From the NCBI RefSeq assembly GCF_021261325.1, contig NZ_JAJSBI010000014.1:1-64000 (forward strand): a DNA stretch of 64,000 bases, written 5' to 3'. Source of the stretch: Streptomyces guryensis. Its GTDB lineage: Bacteria > Actinomycetota > Actinomycetes > Streptomycetales > Streptomycetaceae. Numbering within the stretch: position 1 is the first letter of the stretch; each line of letters opens with the position of its first letter. Below the pieces are notes generated by a model that saw only the letters and a program-made list of their open reading frames with translations, made no database searches and had not been told where the DNA came from. This document shows, in pieces, positions 45,181 to 53,783 of this stretch. Made by a program: the position numbers and the translations under genes.

Positions 45181-47031
45181 ATGCATTTCACCACTCGTCC
45201 CACTCTTCAGGGCACCTTCGGCATGGTGTCCTCCACCCACTGGCTGGCCTCGCAGTCGGCGATGGCCGTGCTGGAGGACGGCGGCAACGCGTACGACGCG
45301 GCCGTGGCGGGAGCGTTCGTGCTGCACGTCGTCGAACCGCACCTCAACGGGCCGGCCGGCGAGGTACCGATCCTGCTCGCCCCGGCGGGCGGCGAGGTGC
45401 GGGTGCTGTGCGGGCAGGGCGTCGCGCCCACCGGAGCGACGGTCGCCCACTACCGGGCACTCGGGCTGGAGCTCGTCCCCGGCACCGGGCCGCTCGCCGC
45501 CGCCGTGCCCGGCGCGTTCGACGCCTGGATGCTCCTGCTGCGCGACCACGGCACCAAGCCCCTCGCCGACGTCCTCAAGTACGCCGTCGCGTACGCCGAG
45601 CACGGGCACGCGCCCGTGGAGAACGTCGGCGCGACCGTCGAGTCGGTACGGCGGCTGTTCGAGACGGAGTGGACCTCGTCGGCGGATCTCTACCTGCCGG
45701 GCGGCAAGGCCCCGCGCCCTGGTGAGCTGCTGCGCAACCCCGCCCTCGCCGCCACCTGGAAGCGACTGCTCGCCGAGGTCGCCGGTGCGGGGGACCGGGT
45801 CGCGCAGATCGAAGCGGCACGGGAGGTCTGGCGCTCCGGGTTCATAGCCGAGGCCCTGATACGGCAGGCCCGGCGGCCCACCATGGACACCAGCGGGGAG
45901 CGGCACAAAGGCACCCTCACGGCCGCCGACCTCGCCGGCTGGTCCGCGACCTACGAGACCCCGGCGACGTACGACTGGAACGGCTGGACCCTGTGCAAGG
46001 CCGGCCCGTGGAGCCAGGGCCCGGCCTTCCTCCAGCAGCTCGCCCTGCTCCCGCCCGAGCTGCCCGAGTACGGGTCCGCCGACTACGTCCACCGGCTGAT
46101 CGAGGGCTGCAAGCTCGCCATGGCCGACCGGGAGGCCTGGTACGGGGACGCGGCCGAGGTGCCCTTGGGGCAACTGCTCTCCGCCGACTACAACGCCGCC
46201 CGGCGCGATCTCATCGGCGACAAGGCCTCGTACGAACTGCGTCCCGGCAGCCCCGGCGGGCGGACCCCGCGGCTGAGCGGGCACGCGCGCGTGGTCGTCA
46301 CCGAGGACCCGGGGTTCGACCCCATGGGCGCAGGAGAGCCCACGGTCGCCAAGCCGACCACGTCCCCGGTGCCGGGTGAGCCACGGGCGCGTGCCAATGA
46401 TCCCGAGGTGCGCGCCGATGGCGCCACCCGCGGCGACACCTGCCACCTCGACGTCGTCGACCGCTGGGGCAACCTGGTCGCGGCCACGCCCAGCGGCGGC
46501 TGGCTGCAGTCCAACCCCGTCGTGCCCGAGCTGGGCTTCCCGCTCGGCACCCGGCTGCAGATGACCTGGCTGGAGGAGGGCCTGCCGAACTCGCTGACGC
46601 CCGGGCGCCGGCCGCGCACCACCCTCACGCCCTCCATCGCCCTGCGGGACGGCGTCCCGGTCATGGCGTTCGGCACGCCCGGCGGGGACCAGCAGGACCA
46701 GTGGCAGCTGCACTTCTTCCTGGCCGTCGCTTTGCGCGCGCAGGTCCGTGGGGGTCTCGACCTGCAAGGTGCGATCGATGCCCCGAACTGGCACAACGAC
46801 AGCTTCCCGGGCTCGTTCTACCCGCGCGGCATGCGGCCGGGAAGCGTGACGGTCGAGTCCCGCATGGACCCCGCTGTTGTCGAGGAGCTGCGGCGCCGCG
46901 GACACGACGTGACCCTCGGTGACCCCTGGTCGGAAGGCCGGCTGTGCGCGGTGGCCCGGGTTCCGGAGACGGGCGTCCTGTCGGCAGCCGCGAACCCGCG
47001 GGGCGTGCAGGGGTACGCGGTCGGTCGCTGA
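45181..47031 (+). CDS. Cytoplasmic gamma-glutamyltransferase family protein
   Basis: A 616-residue Ntn-hydrolase of the gamma-glutamyltransferase family without a signal peptide. N-terminal MVSSTHWLASQSAMAVLEDG and NAYDAAVAGAFVLHV replace the KKGGNA form. The autoprocessing Thr is at RGDTCHLDVVDRWGN (about residue 420), and small-subunit motifs RPRTTLTPSIALRDG and FGTPGGDQQDQWQLHFFLA are intact. Only modest similarity to the secreted enzyme at 16507 suggests a different substrate, such as an intracellular gamma-glutamyl compound or a cephalosporin-acylase-like amide. The ATG at 45181 is followed by HFTTRPTLQGTFG, conserved in this subgroup. It stands alone before the phosphatase gene. Confidence 0.87.
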   Translation: MHFTTRPTLQGTFGMVSSTHWLASQSAMAVLEDGGNAYDAAVAGAFVLHVVEPHLNGPAGEVPILLAPAGGEVRVLCGQGVAPTGATVAHYRALGLELVPGTGPLAAAVPGAFDAWMLLLRDHGTKPLADVLKYAVAYAEHGHAPVENVGATVESVRRLFETEWTSSADLYLPGGKAPRPGELLRNPALAATWKRLLAEVAGAGDRVAQIEAAREVWRSGFIAEALIRQARRPTMDTSGERHKGTLTAADLAGWSATYETPATYDWNGWTLCKAGPWSQGPAFLQQLALLPPELPEYGSADYVHRLIEGCKLAMADREAWYGDAAEVPLGQLLSADYNAARRDLIGDKASYELRPGSPGGRTPRLSGHARVVVTEDPGFDPMGAGEPTVAKPTTSPVPGEPRARANDPEVRADGATRGDTCHLDVVDRWGNLVAATPSGGWLQSNPVVPELGFPLGTRLQMTWLEEGLPNSLTPGRRPRTTLTPSIALRDGVPVMAFGTPGGDQQDQWQLHFFLAVALRAQVRGGLDLQGAIDAPNWHNDSFPGSFYPRGMRPGSVTVESRMDPAVVEELRRRGHDVTLGDPWSEGRLCAVARVPETGVLSAAANPRGVQGYAVGR

Positions 47032-47040
47032 CCGAAGCCA

Positions 47041-47095
47041 CCGGGCCCGCTGACCGGGCACACCGGGCCGCTGACCGGGCACACCGGGCCCGCCG
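47041..47095 (+). repeat. Short GC-rich tandem repeat
   Basis: CCGGGCCCGCTGACCGGGCACA, CCGGGCCGCTGACCGGGCACA and a third partial CCGGGCCCGCCGA follow one another (units of 21-22 bases) just after the gamma-glutamyltransferase stop. The units can pair with each other through CCGGGC/GCCCGG and may act as a terminator. Confidence 0.65.
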
Positions 47096-47179
47096 ATCGA
47101 GCAGCCGAGTTCACGCCGATTCCACCGGGGCTCCACCGGGAGGGCGGGGATTGTCAGTGGCGCGTGCTCTCATGGAGCC

Positions 47180-48025
47180 ATGATCGAAGAGAAGGAAACC
47201 ATCGACGAGTTTCTCGCCCGCCACTCGGCCGACGTGGAGGCGGCGGTCCGCAAGGCCGCCGCGGTCGAGATCATGCCCCGCTTCCGCCGGCTCGCCGCGC
47301 ACGAGGTCGACCAGAAGGCCGGCCCGCACGACCTGGTGACCGACGCCGACCGCCTCGCCGAGCAGTACCTCACGGACGCCCTCGGCACTCTCCTGCCCGG
47401 TTCCGTCGTGGTCGGCGAGGAGGCCGTGCACGCCGACCCGGTGACATACGAGGCGATACAGGGGGACGCCCCGGTCTGGATAGTCGACCCGGTCGACGGG
47501 ACACGCCAGTTCGTGCGCGGCGAAGCCGGATTCTGCACGCTGGTGGCCCTCGCGCACCGCGGAGTTCTGCTCGCCTCCTGGACCTACGCACCCGTACACG
47601 ACCAACTGGCCACAGCTGTAAGGGGCCAGGGCGCCTTCCTCGACGGCGAGCGGCTGTCCGCGGGTTCGCCCGTCCCCGGCGGGGACCTCCAAGTGGCCAC
47701 CTCCCACCCGGACTACACGACCGACGAGCAGAAGCGCGCCCTGCTCGGCCTGCGGACCGACGGTGTCGCGTTCCGTTCCTGTGGCTCGGCCGGCCTGGAG
47801 TATCTCGCCATAGCCCGCGGTGAGTTGGACGCCGTCGCCTTCTCCTGGGAGGCCGCGTGGGACCACGCGGCGGGAATCCTGCTGGTCGAGGAGGCGGGCG
47901 GCGCCCACCTCACGCTCAGCGGAGAGCCCTTCCGCATCACGGGCAACAACGTCCTGCCGTTCACGGCCGCCCGCGATGCGGAGACGGCCCGCCGGGTGCA
48001 CGGGCTGCTGTCGGGCACGCCCTGA
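47180..48025 (+). CDS. Inositol-monophosphatase family enzyme
   Basis: A 281-residue lithium-sensitive-type phosphatase. Metal-binding motifs are complete: VVVGEEAVHAD (Glu), WIVDPVDGTRQFVRG (DPxDGT) and AAWDHAAGILLVEEAGG (WDxAAG). Family members dephosphorylate inositol phosphates, histidinol phosphate, fructose bisphosphate or 3'-phosphoadenosine phosphate. The VDPVDGTRQFVRGE form is near the histidinol-phosphatase/inositol phosphatase border, so the substrate is open. The ATG at 47180 is the first good start. No histidine-biosynthesis genes are nearby. Confidence 0.88.
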   Translation: MIEEKETIDEFLARHSADVEAAVRKAAAVEIMPRFRRLAAHEVDQKAGPHDLVTDADRLAEQYLTDALGTLLPGSVVVGEEAVHADPVTYEAIQGDAPVWIVDPVDGTRQFVRGEAGFCTLVALAHRGVLLASWTYAPVHDQLATAVRGQGAFLDGERLSAGSPVPGGDLQVATSHPDYTTDEQKRALLGLRTDGVAFRSCGSAGLEYLAIARGELDAVAFSWEAAWDHAAGILLVEEAGGAHLTLSGEPFRITGNNVLPFTAARDAETARRVHGLLSGTP

Positions 48026-48170
48026 TCCAGATGCCTGCTCAGGGCGATCCACGCCCCTGGTCAACCCGATTCCGGGGCCTGACCGGCGTGGACCACCCTC
48101 CGCCGGAGACTGTCAGCGCCCCGGCATATCCTGATCCTCAGAGGCCATCGGCTGACGAAGGGGTCCGAAG

Positions 48171-49589
48171 GTGCCGTCGATGCTCGATGCTGTCGTGGTG
48201 GGTGCGGGGCCGAACGGACTGACGGCCGCCGTGGAACTGGCCCGCCGCGGTTTCTCCGTGGCGGTCTTCGAGGCCCGTGACACCGTCGGCGGAGGAGCCC
48301 GTACCGAAGAGCTCACCCTGCCCGGTTTCCGGCACGACCCGTGCTCCGCGGCCCACCCCCTCGGCATCAACTCCCCGGCGTTCCGCGCCATGCCCCTGGA
48401 GCGCTACGGCCTCGAGTGGCTGCACGCCGAACTGCCCATGGCGCACCCCTTCACCGACGGCACCGCCGCCGTGCTGTCCCGCTCGGTCGCCGAGACGGCC
48501 GCCTCCCTCGGCCCACGGGACGCGGGCGCCTACCGCAGACTGGTCGCGCCCTTCCTTCCCAAGTGGGACACCCTGGCCCGCGACTTCATGTCCCTGCCGC
48601 TGACCGCGCTACCGCGTGACCCGGTGACCCTCGCCCGCTTCGGCCTGGTCGGCCTGCCCCCGTCGACATGGCTGACCCGCCGCTTCCAGGACGAGCGGGC
48701 GAAGACCCTGTTCGCGGGCCTCGTCGCGCATGTGATGGCGCCTCTGAACGGCTTTGCCACGGGCGCCATCGGCCTGGTCTTCGCCCTGGCCGCACACGCC
48801 CGCGGCTGGCCGGTGGCCCGCGGCGGCTCCCAGTCCATCTCCGACGCGCTCACCGGGTACCTCAAGGACCTGGGCGGCCTTGTCCACACGGACTACGAGG
48901 TCAAGCGCCTCGACGACCTGCCGCCCGCCCGCGCGTACGTCTTCGACACCTCACCCACCGCCCTGGCGCGCATCGCGGGCTTCGGCCGCTACTACGAGGG
49001 TTACAAGTACGGCCCCGGAGTCTTCAAGGTCGACTACGCGCTGGACGGCCCGGTGCCGTGGACCGCCGAGGAGGCCCGCGTCGCCGGCACCGTGCAGATC
49101 GGCGCGAACAGCACGGAGATCGGCGCCGCCCTGAGCGCGGCCTCCCGGGAGGGCAGAGCACCCGACAAACCCTTCATGATCACGGTCCAGCCCGGTGTCG
49201 TCGACGCCACCCGGGCACCCGAGGGCAAGCAGGTCTTCTGGGCCTACGGCCACGTCCCCAGCGGCTGGACCGGAGACCTCACGGACGCCATGGAGCGCCA
49301 ACTGGAGCGCTTCGCCCCGGGTTTCCGCGACCGCGTCCTCGCCCGCGCCACCGCCGGACCGCCCGAACTGGCCGCCCGCAACGCCAACTACATCGGTGGC
49401 GACATCGCCTCCGGAGCGGTCTGCGGTCTCCAGATCATGCTGCGCCCCAAACTCTCCCTCTCCCCGTACAGCACCCCCCACCCGGCCGTCTTCATCTGCT
49501 CGTCGGCCACCCCGCCGGGGCCGGGGGTACACGGCATGTCCGGGCACAACGCCGCGAAGGCCGTCTGGAGGAGGCTGAGACAGACATGA
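48171..49589 (+). CDS. FAD-dependent oxidoreductase (phytoene-desaturase-like fold)
   Basis: A 472-residue flavoprotein of the NAD(P)/FAD amine-oxidase/phytoene-desaturase superfamily. The dinucleotide fold is at the N-terminus (DAVVVGAGPNGLTAAVELAR), followed by VAVFEARDTVGGGARTEELT. C-terminal family motifs GVHGMSGHNAAKAVWRRL close the FAD site. It resembles the CrtI-like pyridine-nucleotide-disulfide oxidoreductases (PYROXD2 type) without carotenoid genes nearby, so the substrate is unknown. The GTG start follows GAAGGGG. It overlaps the macrodomain gene by 4 bases (ATGA). Confidence 0.85.
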   Translation: MPSMLDAVVVGAGPNGLTAAVELARRGFSVAVFEARDTVGGGARTEELTLPGFRHDPCSAAHPLGINSPAFRAMPLERYGLEWLHAELPMAHPFTDGTAAVLSRSVAETAASLGPRDAGAYRRLVAPFLPKWDTLARDFMSLPLTALPRDPVTLARFGLVGLPPSTWLTRRFQDERAKTLFAGLVAHVMAPLNGFATGAIGLVFALAAHARGWPVARGGSQSISDALTGYLKDLGGLVHTDYEVKRLDDLPPARAYVFDTSPTALARIAGFGRYYEGYKYGPGVFKVDYALDGPVPWTAEEARVAGTVQIGANSTEIGAALSAASREGRAPDKPFMITVQPGVVDATRAPEGKQVFWAYGHVPSGWTGDLTDAMERQLERFAPGFRDRVLARATAGPPELAARNANYIGGDIASGAVCGLQIMLRPKLSLSPYSTPHPAVFICSSATPPGPGVHGMSGHNAAKAVWRRLRQT

Positions 49590-50098
49590 CGCCCACCATC
49601 ACGCTCGCCAAGGGCGACATCACCCGTGAGAGCGCCGACGCGATCGTCAACGCCGCGAACTCCTCCCTGCTCGGCGGCGGAGGCGTCGACGGCGCCATCC
49701 ACCGCCGCGGCGGCCCCGCGATCCTCGAGGAGTGCCGCAAACTCCGCGCCTCGCAGTACGGCAAGGGCCTGCCCACCGGCCAGGCGGTCGCCACCACCGC
49801 GGGCGAGCTCGACGCACGCTGGGTGATCCACACCGTGGGCCCGGTCTGGCAGGTTGGCGGCGGCGATGCCTCGCTTCTCGCCTCCTGTTACCGGGAGTCT
49901 CTGCGCGTGGCGGACGAGTTGGGTGCGCGGACGGTCGCGTTCCCGGCGATCTCCACTGGCGTGTATCGGTGGCCGATGGACGATGCGGCTCGTATTGCCG
50001 TGGAGACGGCGCTGAACACGCCAACCGACGTCGAAGAAGTACGCTTCGTTCTCTTCGATGACCGAGCGTACGAGGCGTTCGCCACGCGACTCGGCTGA
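49586..50098 (+). CDS. Macrodomain O-acetyl-ADP-ribose deacetylase
   Basis: A 170-residue stand-alone macrodomain of the MacroD/YmdB type, removing acetyl or ADP-ribosyl groups from ADP-ribose adducts. The ligand-binding motifs are DITRESADAIVNAANSSLLG, then GGGVDGAIHRRGGPAILEEC, CRKL...GQAVATTAG and VAFPAISTGVYRWPMDDAAR. The catalytic Asn and Asp of the NAANxxLxGGGGVD segment are present. It is translationally coupled to the FAD oxidoreductase, suggesting a shared role in NAD-linked repair or metabolism, but this is inference. Confidence 0.93.
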   Translation: MTPTITLAKGDITRESADAIVNAANSSLLGGGGVDGAIHRRGGPAILEECRKLRASQYGKGLPTGQAVATTAGELDARWVIHTVGPVWQVGGGDASLLASCYRESLRVADELGARTVAFPAISTGVYRWPMDDAARIAVETALNTPTDVEEVRFVLFDDRAYEAFATRLG

Positions 50099-50105
50099 GG
50101 ACGCC

Positions 50106-50366
50106 GTGGTTGGGCATACCTTCGCCTCCTTCTGCACGCAGACCGGCACCAGCAGCGAGCTGACCACCGCGAACCTGCACGGCGAGGCCGTCCAGCAGAA
50201 GGTCCGCACCATGGAGAAGGCGGTCGTGCACCACGGCGACACCACCCTGACGTACCTTGCCGACCTGCGCTGCTACGACGCCGCCGGCCACGCGGCCGCC
50301 TACCTCTCCGCGGTCACTGTCGACGATTCCCGCTGCCCCGCACCCCCGTGCAGGATTCTCGACTAG
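50106..50366 (+). CDS. Small hypothetical protein or gene fragment
   Basis: An open frame of 86 residues from a GTG at 50106: HTFASFCTQTGTSSELTTAN, HGEAVQQKVRTMEKAVVHHG and TLTYLADLRCYDAAGHAAAY. The text looks protein-like with good codon use, but I do not recognise the family. It has no ribosome site, lies 7 bases after the macrodomain stop and is probably the 3' part of a truncated gene. Confidence 0.4.
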   Translation: MVGHTFASFCTQTGTSSELTTANLHGEAVQQKVRTMEKAVVHHGDTTLTYLADLRCYDAAGHAAAYLSAVTVDDSRCPAPPCRILD

Positions 50367-50460
50367 CCCTGACTCTCGCTGGGTAGGACCAGTTGCCATC
50401 CTTCTGAACCGTCCCCGGACACGCACCTCGTGAAGTGCGAGGTCAAACCCAGGAGAGCCC

Positions 50461-50811
50461 ATGCGGAAGTTGCGGCTTCGAGCCCTCTTACTCACACTGC
50501 TCGCCATGACTGCCAGCGGGGTGGTGCTTGCCCCGACAGCATCGGCTGCGGAGCCGTGCGGTGCCGGATGGCTGTGCCTGTACAAGGGCCGCAACTTCAC
50601 CGACATCGCTTACATGACGCAGAGGCACAACTACTGCCGGAACCTCAACGACTTCGGGATCACCAACGTGGGCTCCTACCGCAACAATCAGTCGGTCTAC
50701 GCCGACTTCTTCGATCCGAGCCAGGACGACCTTGTCTGGAGCATTCGTCCCGGTGGCAGCAGCTCCGACGCCACTTCGTTCAAGGACGAGCGTTTCGTCT
50801 GCACCCGCTGA
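50461..50811 (+). CDS. Secreted I36-family peptidase inhibitor with a TTA codon
   Basis: A 116-residue exported protein. A signal peptide spans residues 1-30 (ending ASA/AE). The mature part (~86 residues) has four Cys (EPCGAGWLCLYKGRNF, HNYCRNLNDFG, FVCTR) and the pattern GWLCLY...NQSVY, matching the SMPI metalloprotease-inhibitor family (I36). Codon 10 (50488-50490) is TTA, very rare in Streptomyces and read by the bldA tRNA, so production is probably tied to development. AGGAGAG precedes the ATG. It is a single gene, convergent with the RibD-like gene. Confidence 0.88.
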   Translation: MRKLRLRALLLTLLAMTASGVVLAPTASAAEPCGAGWLCLYKGRNFTDIAYMTQRHNYCRNLNDFGITNVGSYRNNQSVYADFFDPSQDDLVWSIRPGGSSSDATSFKDERFVCTR

Positions 50812-50855
50812 GACCCCGTCCGGGCCGGGCCCCTTCGGCGACCATTCGGCACGTT

Positions 50856-51464
50856 CTACAGCTGTCGGCCCTGCACGAATTCGTACGTGCAGAACACCAG
50901 GCCCTCACCCAACCTTCGGGTGTCGACCAGGTGTAGCGGCTTCTTCTCGCTGGTCTCGTCGAAGATACGCAGGCCAGATCCCAGCAGGACCGGGAAAACT
51001 GCCAGCCGCAGTTCATCAGCCAAGTTGTGTTCTATCAGTGTGCGCACGAGCTGGTAGCTGCCGTAGACCAGGATCTCCCCATCCACGTTCCGCTTCAGCT
51101 CCGAGATCTCCTTCACCACATCGCCGTCCAGGACCGTGGCGTTGCTCCACTGAGGATCTTCAGGAGTCGATGTCACGATGTACTTGGGGAGGCTTCTCAT
51201 CCTGTCCGCCCACTCCGGGCTCACGCGGCCTTCCGCTTCATTGCGCGTTGTCATCCGGTCCGCGAACCACTCACTGCTCCGCGCGCCCAGCAGCAGCGCC
51301 TCGGCATCCAGCGCTTCCTGCGTCTCGCGGGCGACCCAGTCCTCGAGGTCCTTGGCCTCCACGTACTGGTGGAACCAGCCGCCCCGCTCGAAGCCCTCCT
51401 CGCCGTCCGGGTCTTGGACGACGCCATCGAGTGTGACATTCGAGCTGATGACGATCTTTCCCAT
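50856..51464 (-). CDS. RibD C-terminal/DHFR-like family protein
   Basis: A 202-residue protein of the dihydrofolate-reductase-like RibD_C family. Typical segments are MGKIVISSNVTLDGVVQDPD, ALLLGARSSEWFADRM, KYIVTSTPEDPQWSNATVLD, GEILVYGSYQLVRTLIEHNL and VFPVLLGSGLRIFDE. Members bind NADPH, but few have known substrates; many are small stand-alone proteins in Streptomyces. It is followed on the same strand by nothing and preceded by a YCII gene 75 bases away, with which it may form a small operon. Confidence 0.87.
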   Translation of the reverse strand: MGKIVISSNVTLDGVVQDPDGEEGFERGGWFHQYVEAKDLEDWVARETQEALDAEALLLGARSSEWFADRMTTRNEAEGRVSPEWADRMRSLPKYIVTSTPEDPQWSNATVLDGDVVKEISELKRNVDGEILVYGSYQLVRTLIEHNLADELRLAVFPVLLGSGLRIFDETSEKKPLHLVDTRRLGEGLVFCTYEFVQGRQL

Positions 51465-51539
51465 TTCCGTACCCCTCTGACAATGTTGTCGGCTACTACT
51501 GGTCCAGACGGCACGCCGTCGATGAGGTCAGGGCGTCGC

Positions 51540-51839
51540 TCACGAACCGGCGACTTTCATCACGGGGCCGACCTCGACCCCGCCGCCGACCCGCATCACC
51601 GGGCAGTCCTTGGCCAGCGCCAGCGCACAGTCCATGTCCTCGGCGGACACCACCGAGTAGGCGATCATCCGGGAGCCGGTGCCGCCGACCTCGCCGAGCG
51701 AGGCGTAATCGGTCACCGCGTTGCCGACTTCCACCAAAGCCGAGCCCAGCTCGCCGAACCAGGCCCGCCACTCGGCCGTCGTCCCGGCGTGGGGCGCGTA
51801 GTCGGAGGGCACGCGGAAGGAGAAAACGTACTTGGCCAT
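51540..51839 (-). CDS. YCII-related small protein
   Basis: A 99-residue ferredoxin-like-fold protein: MAKYVFSFRVPSDYAPHAGT, SALVEVGNAVTDYASLGEVG, MIAYSVVSAEDMDCALALAK and VGGGVEVGPVMKVAGS. This matches the YCII/DGPF group. In actinobacteria such proteins often accompany ECF sigma factors, notably ECF42, and here the gene is divergent from an ECF sigma gene with a 207-base shared upstream region. That supports a functional link, although this sigma factor is of another type. The start at 51839 is set by conserved MAKY. Confidence 0.83.
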   Translation of the reverse strand: MAKYVFSFRVPSDYAPHAGTTAEWRAWFGELGSALVEVGNAVTDYASLGEVGGTGSRMIAYSVVSAEDMDCALALAKDCPVMRVGGGVEVGPVMKVAGS

Positions 51840-51980
51840 GGTCTGTTGTCCTGTTCTGTGTCCGGGGCGCGCCCCGGACTGGGACCACCTCCAACCGAGT
51901 AGACGCCGGCCCGGCCATGAACTGGGCGCACGGACGCCGCCCGATTCGCGTGCCCGGCGGCGTCGGTATCGGTAAGCGCG

Positions 51981-52036
51981 CCGAACGCGCCCCGTGGAAA
52001 GAAGAAAGCCGAACGCGCCCCGTGGAAAGAAGAAAA
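51981..52036 (+). repeat. 28-bp tandem duplication just upstream of the sigma-factor start
   Basis: The unit CCGAACGCGCCCCGTGGAAA plus GAAGAAA(G/A) occurs twice (51981-52008 and 52009-52036), differing only at the last base. It ends 10 bases before the sigma-factor ATG, in its leader or promoter. AT-rich GGAAAGAAGAAA resembles a ribosome site in each copy. Confidence 0.9.
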
Positions 52037-52046
52037 GCGAGGATGC

Positions 52047-53093
52047 ATGCCAATGGAGATGGACACGACGGACCTGATCGCCCGGGCCCGGGCCGGCGAC
52101 CACAACGCGTTCCGCGACCTGGTACAGGGCCACTCCCATGAGTTGCAGGTGCACTGCTACCGCATCCTGGGATCCCTGCAGGACGCCGAGGACGCACTCC
52201 AGGAGACCCTCGTGTCCGCCTGGCGTAACCTCGGCGACTTCGGCCAGCGGTCCTCGCTCCGGACCTGGCTCTACAAGATCGCGACCAATCGGTGCCTGAG
52301 CATGTTGCGCGCCGACAGCCGACGCCCCCGCATCGCCGCCCCGCCGCCCGACGCCACCCTGCCGGAACCCGCCGGCGCCGGCGACGCCCCGCCCTGGTTG
52401 GAGCCTTACCCGGACGTCCTGCTCGACCACCTCGTCGACCAGCGCCCCGGACCGGAGGCCCGCTACGAGAGCACCGAGGCCATCTCCCTGGCCTTCATCA
52501 CCGCCCTGCAACTGCTGCCCCCACGCCAACGCGCCGCGCTCGTCCTCCGCGACGTCCTGGGCTACCGCGCCGCCGAAGCCGCCCAGATACTCGATGCCAC
52601 TCAGGAATCAGTGCAAAGCGCCCTCAAACGAGCGCGGGCCACCGTCGACACCCACCTCGCCGACTCCAGCAGCACCGGCAGCCGCAGGCCTGCACCCCAA
52701 CCCGACACCGCCGCCAAACACCGGCTCGTCGCCCGGTTCACCGACGCCCTGGAACGCGCCGACCTGGACGCCCTGATTGAACTGCTCGTCACCGACGTGA
52801 GACTGTCCATGCCCCCGGCCATGCTGGAATACCGCGGCATCGAATCAGCCCAGCGCCTCTTCGCCGCCGTCGTCTTCCGCTCCGACCGCACCTACCGCGT
52901 GGTACCCACCCGCGCCAACGGCCAGCCCGCCTTCGGCTTGTACCTGGCAGACCCTCACGCCGGTGTCCACCGCGCTTACACCCTGCTGGTCATCACCACC
53001 GCCGGAGACCACATCACGGCCATCACCGGCTTCCACAACACCAACGTCATGGCGCGCTTCGGACTACCCCGAACCCTCCCCGAAACAGATTGA
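52047..53093 (+). CDS. ECF sigma factor with SnoaL-like C-terminal domain
   Basis: A 348-residue extracytoplasmic-function sigma factor. Region 2 is at about residues 10-80 (LIARARAGDHNAFRDLVQGH, DAEDALQETLVSAWRNLGDF, LYKIATNRCLSML). After a Pro/Ala linker, region 4 is at about 140-200 (LPPRQRAALVLRDVLGYRAA). The C-terminal ~120 residues are SnoaL-like (RFTDALERADLDALIELLVT, DHITAITGFHNTNVMARFGL), a fused domain that in related ECFs replaces an anti-sigma factor as a sensor. The size and order match the TIGR02960-type actinobacterial group. GAGG precedes ATG 52047. A 28-bp tandem repeat lies just before it. Confidence 0.9.
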   Translation: MPMEMDTTDLIARARAGDHNAFRDLVQGHSHELQVHCYRILGSLQDAEDALQETLVSAWRNLGDFGQRSSLRTWLYKIATNRCLSMLRADSRRPRIAAPPPDATLPEPAGAGDAPPWLEPYPDVLLDHLVDQRPGPEARYESTEAISLAFITALQLLPPRQRAALVLRDVLGYRAAEAAQILDATQESVQSALKRARATVDTHLADSSSTGSRRPAPQPDTAAKHRLVARFTDALERADLDALIELLVTDVRLSMPPAMLEYRGIESAQRLFAAVVFRSDRTYRVVPTRANGQPAFGLYLADPHAGVHRAYTLLVITTAGDHITAITGFHNTNVMARFGLPRTLPETD

Positions 53094-53129
53094 CAGATCT
53101 CTGGGGGCGACAAGGGGTGGCGTCTGCTC

Positions 53130-53670
53130 ACTGAGTGACTCTGAGGTCACGGTCATCCGGCCGGGCGGCCGGCCGCATGCACCGGCGGTGAGCTGGAGGA
53201 ACGGGCCGTACTGCTCCAGCTGCTGCACCGCCACGAGGTGACGGCCGTCGCCCGGCTGATCGGCGGAGTGCGGTACGCCTACGGCCTGGCGGGCGAGGCA
53301 GGTGCCGGCGCCGTGCCCGTCGACGCCGGCACCCAGCGGCGGGCGCTGATCCGGCTGGCCGAGCTTATGTACGCAGAGCAACTTGCCCTGCCCGCACCGG
53401 TGTTGGACACCCTCACTCCGCCCGCGATCCGCTACGGGCGGACCACTCAGTACTTCGACACCGCCGCCGGCTTGGTCTTCGCCCCCTTCGCTCCGGTCCG
53501 GTCCGAGCTCCGTTCCGTCCTGCGTGAACTCGCGGCGGATCTGCGGCAGAAGGGCGGCGACCAGCACGAGGAGGGGGCCGAGCTGATCAAGGCCCATCTC
53601 GCCGCCCCCGACTCCGTCCGACTCGACCCGCCGCCGCGGGTGCCGCCGGGGGCGCCCAACCGAGGCTCCG
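53130..53670 (+). pseudogene. C-terminal fragment of a zinc-dependent metalloprotease
   Basis: One frame reads LIGGVRYAYGLAGEAGAGAV, then LPAPVLDTLTPPAIRYGRTT and FDTAAGLVFAPFAPVRSEL. This corresponds to the C-terminal part of the large DUF4953/DUF5117 bacterial metalloproteases (the usual form is ...IGGxxYxYxLRGDGQ...LxLPxxVLxLIPPRxxGYxR...). The catalytic HExxH domain is absent. The 5' part before 53238 is in another frame. It follows the sigma-factor gene directly and looks like truncated, imported or deleted DNA. Confidence 0.6.
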
Positions 53671-53703
53671 CCGCTCACGCGTCGAGCGTGCGGGTGAAAC
53701 GAC

Positions 53704-53741
53704 CAGCGGGCCCACGTGGCGTTCGCCGCGCAGGCCCGCTG
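53704..53741. terminator. Hairpin downstream of the M1 peptidase gene
   Basis: CAGCGGGCC (53704-53712) pairs perfectly with GGCCCGCTG (53733-53741) around a 20-base loop. It lies 43 bases beyond the stop of the minus-strand M1 gene. Confidence 0.55.
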
Positions 53742-53783
53742 AGCCGTCAGTCGTCTATCCGATGCGCACTGTCGCTCCGATGG

